A stretch of DNA of 42,936 bases from Clostridia bacterium. GTDB taxonomy: Bacteria; Bacillota; Clostridia; Oscillospirales; Butyricicoccaceae. The position numbers and the translations under genes are program-made. The notes under the pieces were generated by a model. It made no database searches, was not told where the DNA came from, and saw only the letters and a list, made by a program, of their open reading frames with translations. Positions 1-7,800 of this stretch are shown here, piece after piece; the first letter of the stretch is position 1, and each line of letters starts with the position of its first letter. The DNA lies in contig JAFTDT010000018.1 of assembly GCA_017453985.1 (NCBI GenBank), positions 1-42,936 of the forward strand, read 5' to 3'.

Positions 1-744
1 GATGGTGGTGTAGATCAGGGGCACGTTCTCGGGACCGACCTGCTGGATCAGCTCCTCCAGCTTCTGCACGTCCATATCGCCCTTGAAGGGGTTCTTCTCG
101 TAGACGCCGCCCTCGGGGACCTCGTACAGCAGCTCCTTGTTGTAGAGGTTGCGGGGGATGGAGCCCATCTGCTTGATATTGCCCTCGGTGGTGTCAAAAT
201 GCCCGTTGGAGGGTATAGTAAAGACCCTGCCGGGGTGGCGCTCGCCCATTATCTTCTTGACCATCTCGAACAGCACGGATTCCGCCGCGCGCCCCTGCTG
301 GATGATGAAGGTATTGGGGCGCTCCATCTGCGCCGAGCCGCCGTTGAAAAGCCCGCCCTCATACTCGCAGAGATACAGCTCGTCCATCAGCTTGTCAATG
401 TCCGTGCAGTCGGTGCGGATGAGGTCGATGGACTTTTTCCAGTTCTTTTCCCCGCCGCGCTCAAACACGTCGCGGAACGCCTCCAGCAGCACGTAATATC
501 CCTTGTTGCGTCCGTAAGACTCGTCTGCAAGGAACATGCCCGCCCACTGCACGTCGGTCATCGCCGTGGTGCCGGAGTCGGAGAGCATATCCACCGTGAG
601 CAGTCCGGCGGGAAAGGCAAACTCGTTGTAATGCGTCGCCTTGAGCGCGCGCTCGCGCTGCTCGACCGTCACCTCCGGAATATTGCGGGTGACATATGTG
701 AGACTGCGCGGGGTCTTTACGTCAAGCGGATATTTTTTTGCCAT
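1..744 (-). CDS. Tryptophanase / tyrosine phenol-lyase family protein (3' end outside window)
   Basis: PLP-dependent beta-eliminating lyase; the family splits tryptophan or tyrosine into indole or phenol plus pyruvate and ammonia in the cytoplasm. The visible 248 residues start MAKKYPLDVKTPRSLTY and carry the family segment LSDSGTTAMTDVQWAGM, the DESYG motif, the QQGRAAE loop (PLP-phosphate side, HQGRGAE in TnaA) and IQQVGPENVPLIYTTI, close to EEVGPNNVPYIVATI of E. coli TnaA. Between YYVLLEAFRDVFE and PNTFIIQQGRAAE lies roughly 50 residues of extra sequence not in classic TnaA/Tpl, so this is a divergent subfamily and the substrate is open. Start chosen for the GGAGG about 7 nt upstream. The gene runs off the left edge, so the PLP lysine is not visible. 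It is divergent from a PAS/HTH regulator, and its promoter is covered by a palindrome. Confidence 0.85.
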   Translation of the reverse strand, partial: MAKKYPLDVKTPRSLTYVTRNIPEVTVEQRERALKATHYNEFAFPAGLLTVDMLSDSGTTAMTDVQWAGMFLADESYGRNKGYYVLLEAFRDVFERGGEKNWKKSIDLIRTDCTDIDKLMDELYLCEYEGGLFNGGSAQMERPNTFIIQQGRAAESVLFEMVKKIMGERHPGRVFTIPSNGHFDTTEGNIKQMGSIPRNLYNKELLYEVPEGGVYEKNPFKGDMDVQKLEELIQQVGPENVPLIYTTI

Positions 745-778
745 GATTTTTCCTCCTTTTTATTCGGCGGGGTTTTTA

Positions 779-809
779 ATAATATTTTATTGTTTCAATA
801 AAATATTAT
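779..809. promoter_or_regulatory. Perfect 14-bp inverted repeat, probable repressor operator
   Basis: Arms 779-792 and 796-809 are perfect reverse complements separated by TTT. The repeat covers the -10 box and expected transcription start of the lyase promoter, 35 bp before the lyase start codon. A role as binding site for the divergent YheO-type regulator is inferred. As RNA it could also form a 5' hairpin on the lyase mRNA. Confidence 0.7.
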
Positions 810-831
810 CATCGCTTATCTTCCTTGTCAA
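803..831 (-). promoter_or_regulatory. SigA-type promoter of the lyase gene
   Basis: Read on the minus strand: TTGACA (831-826), 17-nt spacer, TAATAT (808-803). The -10 box lies inside the right arm of the palindrome at 779-809, so a protein bound there would block RNA polymerase. Confidence 0.7.
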
Positions 832-894
832 CGGTAATTTTGTTGCATAGTGATAAAAAATATGTTACCATTTATTTCAATGAGGAGGGAAAAC

Positions 895-1563
895 ATGACG
901 GATGAAATGCTTGAAAGCTGCGGGACGCTGGTGCGATTTTTGGGCGCCGCGCTGGGACCGTGCTATGAAATAACTCTGTACGACATGGAGACGGAAACGC
1001 CCGCCCTTGTCGCCATTGCCAACGGACGCATCAGCGGACAGACAGTCGGAGGCGCCCTGCCGCCGCAGGTGCGGGAGCTGCTGGAGCAGCGGCATGAGCA
1101 GGGCGAGTTCGTGATAAATTTTGCCGGCAGGCTGCGCGATGGCGGCAGACTCGTGCGCTCCTCGATGATGTTCCTGCGCGGACAGGACGGAAAGCCGGCG
1201 GGGCTGCTCGGCATCAATTTTGACGACGGCAGGTTCCGCGAGCTGTCCACACGCATGCTTGAGCTGCTGCACCCGGACGATTTTCTGCGCCAGTTTGCCT
1301 CCGGCGCGGCGGTCTCCGCACCTGCGAATAAGGATGAGCCGCTGCTCAACGAGGTGTCGGACATGATGCGCGAGATATTTGCCGCCGAGACCGCCTCTCT
1401 CTCCGTGCCCGCAGAGCGGCTGGACGCCGAGGAACGGCGCAGCCTTATCGCGGCGCTGAATGCCCGTGGAATGTTCCGCCTCAAGGGCGCGGTGCCGTAT
1501 GCCGCAGAGCGGCTCGGCTGCTCGGCGTCGAGCATATACCGTTACCTCTCGGAGCTGAAATAA
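895..1563 (+). CDS. YheO/DauR-type PAS-HTH transcriptional regulator
   Basis: A 222-residue cytoplasmic DNA-binding regulator of the YheO family (PAS_6 sensor domain followed by an HTH_22 domain). Residues about 5-115 are the PAS-like part (ALGPCYEITLYDME, later GLLGINFDD). Residues about 170-222 are the helix-turn-helix, ending AAERLGCSASSIYRYLSELK, a typical recognition helix at the extreme C-terminus. The ATG at 895 follows GAGGAGGG by 5 nt; a longer reading from GTG 850 has no ribosome site. It is divergent from the tryptophanase-family gene, whose promoter holds a perfect palindrome. In this family such regulators (for example DauR) control a neighbouring amino-acid catabolic gene, so control of the lyase, probably in response to an amino acid, is inferred. 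Confidence 0.8.
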   Translation: MTDEMLESCGTLVRFLGAALGPCYEITLYDMETETPALVAIANGRISGQTVGGALPPQVRELLEQRHEQGEFVINFAGRLRDGGRLVRSSMMFLRGQDGKPAGLLGINFDDGRFRELSTRMLELLHPDDFLRQFASGAAVSAPANKDEPLLNEVSDMMREIFAAETASLSVPAERLDAEERRSLIAALNARGMFRLKGAVPYAAERLGCSASSIYRYLSELK

Positions 1564-1575
1564 GTATAATAAGTA

Positions 1576-1603
1576 AAAACCTCCGGCTTGAGCCGGAGGT
1601 TTT
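1576..1603. terminator. Bidirectional Rho-independent terminator
   Basis: Perfect 13-bp stem (1576-1588 / 1591-1603) with a 2-nt gap, A-tract on the left and T-tract on the right, between the convergent regulator and M18 peptidase genes. Confidence 0.9.
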
Positions 1604-1614
1604 GTGCTGTTATT

Positions 1615-3015
1615 TTATCTGCTCTCGTAGAATGCCTTGTATGCCTTATAGGTCATATAAACGTCCGCCTTGGAGACCAGCTCGAACGGCGCGTGCATCG
1701 CCAGCACGGGCACGCCGATATCCAGCACATCCATATCGCAGTTCGCCAGGATATAGGCGATGGTGCCGCCTCCGCCCTGGTCCACCTTGCCCAGCTCGCT
1801 GGTCTGCCACACCACGCCGGCGGCGTTCAGCACGCGGCGAACCTCACCGACAAACTCGGCGTTGGCATCGTTGGAGCCGCTCTTTCCGCGGGAGCCGGTG
1901 TACTTGACAATGGTGACGCCCTTGCCCAGATAGGCGTTGTTGCGCGTCTCGCTGACGGAGGGATAATTGGGGTCGAACGCCGCCGCCACGTCGGACGAGA
2001 GCAGCGCGCTGAGCGCCAGCGCACGGTCGATGTCAAAGCCCGTGCAGGTCCCCTCCTGCAGCTCTATCATTCTGCCGACGGTATTGGCAAAGTTGCGGGA
2101 GTTCATGCTGGTGTTGCCCTGACTGCTGACCTCCTCCTTATCGACGAAAAGGGCTATCGCCGTTTTCGCGGCAGGCTTGCTTTCAAACAGCGCCTTCATG
2201 GAGGTGTAGGCGCAGACGCGGTCGTCATGCCCGTAGGCGGCGATGGAGCCGCGGTCCAGTCCGACGTCGCGCGCCGCGCCAGCGGGCACCAGCTCCAGCT
2301 CGGCGGATACGAAGTCCTCCTCCACCATGCCGTATTTATCGTTCAGGAGCTGCAATATCGCCTGCTTGAAGCGATCCTTATCCTCCTCCTTGCCCTCCGG
2401 CAAAGTGCCGATGATGGCGTTCAGCGCCTCGCCGGCGATGCCCTCATTCAGCGTCTTTTTACTCTGATCAGCCGCCAGATGGGGCAGCAGGTCGGTTATG
2501 TAAAACACGGGGTCGCCAGGCTCGTCGCCGATGGCTATCTCCACCGCCTTGCCGTCGGCAAGTATCACCACGCCGTACAGCGCCAGCGGACGCGCCACCC
2601 ACTGATATTTGCGGATGCCGCCGTAATAATGCGTCTTGAGCAGCGCCATGCCGCCCTCCTCGTACAGCGGGTTTTGCTTGAGGTCGATGCGCGGAGAGTC
2701 GATGTGGCTGCCGACGATGCTCACGCCCGCCTTGACCGGCTCCTTGCCGATGACCGCCAGCACCGCGCTCTTGCCGCGGTTTACGCTGTATACCTTATCG
2801 CCGGGCTTGAGCTTTTTGACGCTGTCGAGGTTCTTGAAGCCCTCCGCCTCGGCGCGGCGCACCAGCTCACGCACGCAGAGACGCTCCGTCTTGCCGGCGT
2901 CGATGAACTTCTTGTAGTCCTCGCCGGTCTTCATCGCCTCGTCACGCTCCTTCTTGCTGAGCTTGTCCCAGACCAGACCGTATTTTACGGTCAGCTTGTC
3001 GTTCTTCTTTTCCAT
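1615..3015 (-). CDS. M18 family aminopeptidase (ApeA-like)
   Basis: Zinc metallo-aminopeptidase that removes N-terminal residues from cytoplasmic peptides. At 466 residues it fits the 'probable M18 family aminopeptidase 1' group. Metal and catalytic motifs are present in order: SHIDSPRID (His ligand) near residue 107, YGHDDRVCAY with the bridging Asp, DKEEVSSQG with the Glu pair, and AMHAPFELVSKAD with the C-terminal His. It is the second gene of an operon, starting 12 nt after the stop of the Xaa-Pro aminopeptidase, with GGAGAGA upstream as ribosome site. It ends just before a strong bidirectional terminator. Pairing with an X-Pro peptidase suggests complete breakdown of imported peptides. 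A second M18 enzyme of the ApeB type lies at 20958-22244. Confidence 0.93.
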   Translation of the reverse strand: MEKKNDKLTVKYGLVWDKLSKKERDEAMKTGEDYKKFIDAGKTERLCVRELVRRAEAEGFKNLDSVKKLKPGDKVYSVNRGKSAVLAVIGKEPVKAGVSIVGSHIDSPRIDLKQNPLYEEGGMALLKTHYYGGIRKYQWVARPLALYGVVILADGKAVEIAIGDEPGDPVFYITDLLPHLAADQSKKTLNEGIAGEALNAIIGTLPEGKEEDKDRFKQAILQLLNDKYGMVEEDFVSAELELVPAGAARDVGLDRGSIAAYGHDDRVCAYTSMKALFESKPAAKTAIALFVDKEEVSSQGNTSMNSRNFANTVGRMIELQEGTCTGFDIDRALALSALLSSDVAAAFDPNYPSVSETRNNAYLGKGVTIVKYTGSRGKSGSNDANAEFVGEVRRVLNAAGVVWQTSELGKVDQGGGGTIAYILANCDMDVLDIGVPVLAMHAPFELVSKADVYMTYKAYKAFYESR

Positions 3016-3027
3016 GATATCTCTCTC

Positions 3028-4287
3028 CTATCTGCTCATTATTTCTTCTATCTCAGCGACGGTCATCAGGCGGTCGCCGGTCAGGTCCTCCGGCGCGCCC
3101 TCGGTCACAAGGATATCGTTTTCCAGCCGGATGCCGATGCCCTCCTCGGCAACGTACAGCCCCGGCTCGCAGGTTATCACCATGCCCGGCTCATACTCGG
3201 CGCGGTCGCAGGGGTCGTGAGTGTCCAGCCCCAGCGAATGCGAAACGCCATGATAGTAGTATTTGCTGACCTCGCTGTCGTCGCGTATCAGCTTTGCCGT
3301 CCGCAGCGCCTTTTTGTAAAAATCTATCACCGCCTGATTGGACTCGCGCACAGGCACGCCGGGACGCATCTTGTCACGCGCATGCGCCTGCGCCTCGCGC
3401 ACTATCTCAAACAGCTCCTTCTGCCTGTCGGTAAACTTTCCGCTCACCGGGAAGGTGCGGGACACGTCGGCGGAATAATACCCGCACTCCGCGCCGAGGT
3501 CAAAGAGGAACATGCCTCCCTCCTTGACCACGCAGTTGTTCTCATGATAATGCAGCATGACCGCATTTTCTCCCGACGCGGCGATGGTGGTAAAGCCATG
3601 ACGCATGCCCGCGCGCGCCACATAATGCTCATAATCTGCCGCCCACTGATATTCATACTCGCCGGGACGGGCGGTGCGGAGCATCTGCCGCAGCGCCTCG
3701 ATGGTCACGTCGCCGGCGCGGCGGATGCACTCCACCTCCTCCGGCGTCTTGATGGAGCGCAAAGAGGCGATATGCCGCGCGATATTCTTTATCTGCAAAT
3801 CGGGATACTTCTCCCGCAGGGTAAGCGCGTACTGCTCGGCGGGAGTCTGCGCCGCCTTCATCGAAAGGCGGTCGAGCGAGAAATACACGCCCACAGACTC
3901 TCCCATCGTGGGTCTGGCTCCGTTTATCTGCCCCGCCATATATCTGTCCATGTCCTGCATATAGCGTACGGCGCTCTCCGGCAGTCCGCTCTTTTGCGCA
4001 GCCTCCGCCGCCGTGAGCATCGGTCCGTTCCATTTGATCAGCATCTCGTCCGGCTGGTCGATAAACAGCGTCTCGCTGACGCCGGATGCGCGCTTACTCA
4101 AAATGAGCCAGACGTTCTGCGTGTCGATGCCCGTCAGATAGTAGAAATTGCGATTGACGGAAAACGGGTGCATGTCCTGATCGTGGCTCTTCACCGGCAC
4201 GAGTCCGGAATACAGGCAGACCACGCTGCCCTCGTCAAGCATATTAAGCAGCCTTTTGCGGTTGCCCGCGTAAAACTCAGCAGTCAT
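3028..4287 (-). CDS. Xaa-Pro aminopeptidase (M24B, PepP-like)
   Basis: Dinuclear-metal peptidase that cleaves N-terminal X-Pro bonds in cytoplasmic peptides; 419 residues, the usual length. The N-terminal half is the AMP_N/creatinase-like domain (RNFYYLTGID, residues about 1-130). The catalytic pita-bread half holds the five metal ligands: FDLGAECGYYSADVSRTF (two Asp), GVSHSLGLDTHDP (His), ITCEPGLY (Glu) and GIRLENDILVTEG (Glu). The ATG at 4287 follows GGAGG by 8 nt. A consensus promoter lies about 40 nt upstream at 4324-4352. First gene of a two-gene peptidase operon with the downstream M18 enzyme. Confidence 0.95.
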   Translation of the reverse strand: MTAEFYAGNRKRLLNMLDEGSVVCLYSGLVPVKSHDQDMHPFSVNRNFYYLTGIDTQNVWLILSKRASGVSETLFIDQPDEMLIKWNGPMLTAAEAAQKSGLPESAVRYMQDMDRYMAGQINGARPTMGESVGVYFSLDRLSMKAAQTPAEQYALTLREKYPDLQIKNIARHIASLRSIKTPEEVECIRRAGDVTIEALRQMLRTARPGEYEYQWAADYEHYVARAGMRHGFTTIAASGENAVMLHYHENNCVVKEGGMFLFDLGAECGYYSADVSRTFPVSGKFTDRQKELFEIVREAQAHARDKMRPGVPVRESNQAVIDFYKKALRTAKLIRDDSEVSKYYYHGVSHSLGLDTHDPCDRAEYEPGMVITCEPGLYVAEEGIGIRLENDILVTEGAPEDLTGDRLMTVAEIEEIMSR

Positions 4288-4323
4288 AAAACACCTCCGT
4301 AAGAAATTAAATCATGCTATAAG

Positions 4324-4352
4324 ATTATACCTTACTGAAAATTGGCATGCAA
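4324..4352 (-). promoter_or_regulatory. SigA-type promoter of the peptidase operon
   Basis: Minus strand: TTGCAT (4352-4347), 17-nt spacer, TATAAT (4329-4324), followed 36 nt later by the start codon of the Xaa-Pro aminopeptidase. Confidence 0.75.
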
Positions 4353-4458
4353 GAGTCTTTTGCGTTTTTTCTTTTTTACTTGTTTTTATATATTTCGGCA
4401 AGTCGCGGTCACATCGCGCCCAAAAAGCATATTTATTCATTTAAAATCCTGTTCGGGC

Positions 4459-4487
4459 TTGCTTTTTTTCGCATATTACGATAAAAT
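4459..4487 (+). promoter_or_regulatory. SigA-type promoter of the alpha-CTD-like gene
   Basis: TTGCTT (4459-4464), 17-nt spacer, TAAAAT (4482-4487), followed by a short leader and AAAGGAGG before the ATG at 4522. Confidence 0.6.
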
Positions 4488-4521
4488 TAATACAAACAAT
4501 TTAATAAAGGAGGCATTGTCC

Positions 4522-4761
4522 ATGCGTGGAAAGTACAAACGTAAGAGAGAACGGCGTCAAATGCTCGCCAATCTGCCGCTGTCCGAGCTTGCCCTCGGCA
4601 CAAAGATAGAGAACATTCTCTCAGGCGCCGGTATCGCAAGCGTGAGCGCGCTTGCCGCCAAATCTGGCGCGGAGCTGCTCGCCCTTCCCGGGCTGGGAGA
4701 AGCTTCGCTGAAAAGCATAGTCGAAAAGCTCAGCGCGCACGGACTTGCGCTGAAGCAATAG
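4522..4761 (+). CDS. Stand-alone RNA polymerase alpha-CTD-like protein
   Basis: A 79-residue protein made of a strongly basic N-terminal arm (MRGKYKRKRERRQ) and one domain resembling the C-terminal domain of RNA polymerase alpha (RpoA). The match is the helix-hairpin-helix pattern ILSGAGIASVSALAA followed by LLALPGLGEASLKSIVEKL, parallel to AGI-T-V-EL and the LGRKSL-E-KEKL of RpoA. There is no alpha N-terminal (assembly) domain, so it cannot be a core subunit. Start chosen because AAAGGAGG sits about 8 nt before the ATG and a promoter precedes it; the longer open frame upstream lacks both. Single-gene unit ending in a strong shared terminator. Function unknown; DNA binding or contact with polymerase or activators is inferred from the fold. 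Confidence 0.75.
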   Translation: MRGKYKRKRERRQMLANLPLSELALGTKIENILSGAGIASVSALAAKSGAELLALPGLGEASLKSIVEKLSAHGLALKQ

Positions 4762-4784
4762 GCTCAAGGCTCCGCAGCCTCCTC

Positions 4785-4828
4785 AAAAAACAGGACGGGA
4801 AACTTGATTGTTTCCCGTCCTGTTTTTT
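4785..4828. terminator. Bidirectional Rho-independent terminator
   Basis: Perfect 19-bp arms (4785-4803 / 4810-4828), including A6 and T6 tails, around a 6-nt loop. It serves both the alpha-CTD-like gene and the convergent SLH protein gene. Confidence 0.95.
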
Positions 4829-4835
4829 TATGCTG

Positions 4836-7800
4836 TTATCTCTGGTAAGCCGTCCAGTCAGGTATCGAATTGATCTGCAGCCAGCGTTCATGACCGTTTG
4901 TCTTGTGCTCGTAGTCATGGCTGTTGGTGGCTTCCTGAACGTCGACATAATACCACTTGCTCTTGTCGGCGTTGTCATGCCAGGTGATCATGCCCTCCAG
5001 CAGATCCTCCTCACTCTCCGGGTCACGCTCCAGCACGCGGTTGATCAGCGCCATGGATTCCGCTCTGGTGATCTCCCGGTCAGGTCTGAAGGTGCCGTCA
5101 GGATATCCGTTGACCCAGCCGTTGCTCGCCGCCTTGCTGATCTCCATTGCCGCCCAATGACCGAGGATATCGCTGAAGTCCGCCATGACTCCCACTTCCT
5201 TCTCGTCAAAACGGGCCGCGATGGCGGCAAACTCCGCTCGGGTGATGTTGGCGTCGGGTCTGAAAGTACCGTCCGGATAGCCCTTGATTACGCCGATCCG
5301 CGACATCGTGGAGACTGCCACATTGTACCATGATCCCATGCTGACGTCGGGATAGTTATTATTGCTCGTCACGTTCGCCGCTCTCACATCGTCCCTCAGC
5401 AGCCTGAAGAATATCGTCGCAACCTCTGCGCGGGTGATATTCGCCTCCGGATAGACCATGCCGTTGGGGTAACCGATGATATAAGCAATATGATCCACCT
5501 TGTTGACCGCCGGAGTGCTGACTCTCTCCCAGCCGGCATAGACAGTCTTGCTGCCGTCCATCACGACATGGTCAATCATCTCCCGGAGCGCGGCATCCGC
5601 ATGCCAGCCGGTAAAGATATATCCCTCGCGCGTCGGCATCTTCGTCAACTCGACCTTCGTGTTCGCACTATACCGCTCATCCGCATATTCCGTGCCGCCG
5701 TTGGACTCATAATGCAGGATATAATATACGGTCTCGATCACTTCTGCCTTGGGTACGGCAGTCCAGCTTCCGCGGATCACCACATTATCCTCCGGCATCG
5801 TGAAGTCCGAATGGTCCCAACCGCTGAACTTATATCCGTTCAGCGTCGGAGCATCCGCGACCTTGACCTCCGCTCCCGGCGCGTATGTCTGCGCCGTCGG
5901 CGGTACAGGCGCGCCGACCGGTACGGTGCCGATGTATTCATAGCTTACCGTATATTTCTTCTCCTCTATGCGCAGCCACTGGGCAACATAGGTGATCGTC
6001 CTTGTAACGCTTTCGTCTATCTGCGGCTCCCAGCCCGCAAAGGTGTAGCCGGGGTTGTGCTCGGTATTGGGATCAGCCTTTACCACCGGCATCGGGTCGC
6101 CGTAGTGCAGTCCGCTCGTGGTTTCGTCCGCGGCGTTCCATGTGCCCTGTGTCCCCGGCGCATAGATGACCGTGTATTCGATCGCCTTCCACTGCGCCGT
6201 ATACGTCACGCTCTCCGTTACCTTGTCAGCGATAGCCTTGTCCCATCCGTCGAACTCGTACCCGGGCTTATGCGCCTCGTTCGGATTTATCTTCACCGCT
6301 GGCGTCGTGTCGCCGTAGTGCAGTCCGCTCGTGGTTTCGTCCGCGGCGTTCCATGTGCCCTGCGTCCCCGGCGCATAGATGACCGTGTATGTTTCCGGCT
6401 CGTCGTAGACCGTAAGCGTCGCCGTAGCTGCATCGTAATTAACCGTCGGCGATACCGTAATACTGCCGTCTGCGCTTACGTCAATAGTCCATGTTTCCGC
6501 AGAGAGCTTATATCCCCTCGGAGCCGTAGTCTCCGTCATGGTGTACGTACCCACCGGCAAATCTATGGAGCTTGTGCCGTACATATCCACTGACAGCGTA
6601 TATGTACTGCCTCCCTCATCGGTCAAGGTAAAGACCGCGGCATCCGAGCCGCTTCCCTCTCCGCCCTGCGGAGCGTCCGCCCCGCCAATGCTGCCGAGTC
6701 TGCTTATACCGGAGGGTGCAGAAAGCCTCATAGGCTCATCCGGAACAGGTCCTATACGCCACGGCTCATACTCCCTCACATATATATAGAATACATTCGA
6801 CTTTTCTGTATCTTCACAGAAATCGGTGACAATGAAATGACTATTATAATAACCCTCCAACCATGCATTGTCAATGCTATAATCTATCGGTTCTCCATCA
6901 GTATTGTTTTTCCGTGCCTTAATTATATAAATTTGTTCTCCATATTTTTCTGAATAGCCTGACGCCACGTCGCTATATCCGTATTTAATGATTCCCGTTC
7001 CGTCATTACCTGAAATATCGAAGTCTACCGAGCCCGACGGTATTCCACCACCGATGCCGATATCGGGCCAGGAAACAATTACAATAATATCAACGCTGTC
7101 ATCTGCAGGTCCCGGTCCCAACGCCGGCAGCTTCGCCACCGTGAAGCGTGCGGTAATATTCTCTTCCGGCTCGTCGTAGACCGTAAGCGTCGCCGTGGCT
7201 GCATCGTAATTAGCCGTCGGTGATACCGTGATGCTGCCGTCTGCATTTACGACAATAGTCCATGTTTCCGCAGAGAGTTTATATCCCCTCGGAGCCGTGG
7301 TTTCCTTCATGGTGTACGTGCCCACCGGCAAATCTATGGAGCTTGTGCCGCGCATATCCACCGACAGCGTATATGTACTGCCTCCCTCATCGGTAATGGT
7401 AAAGATCGCGGCATCCGAGCCGCTTCCCTCTCCGCTCTGCGGAGCGTTCATCCCGCCAATACTTCCGAGATTACTTATGCCGGAGGGTGCAGGAAGCCTC
7501 ATAGGCTCATCCAGAGAAATCGGCTCAATCATATTTACATCTATGTAGAATACATTCGGTTCGTTATTGTCTTCATAGAAATTGTTGACTCTGAAATGAC
7601 TATCTTCATAACCACCCGCAAGCCATGCATTGTCAATGCTATAATCTATCAGTTCTCCAGCAGTATTGTTTTTCCTTGCCTTAATTATATATTTTTGTTC
7701 CCCATACCCTGTCGAAACATCTGATGCCACGTCGCTATATCCGTAGCTAATGCTTCCTGTTCCGTCATCACCTGAAATAGTGAAGTCTACCGAGCCCGGC

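Noticed and set aside
199-801. A 200-codon plus-strand frame at the left edge
   Set aside because: It lies opposite the tryptophanase-family gene, whose protein matches the family clearly, and it runs through that gene's promoter palindrome.
1588-4302. A 904-codon open frame on the plus strand across both peptidase genes
   Set aside because: Antisense shadow: the minus-strand genes carry full catalytic motifs, ribosome sites and a promoter, while the plus frame has low-complexity, His/Arg-rich sequence and no family.
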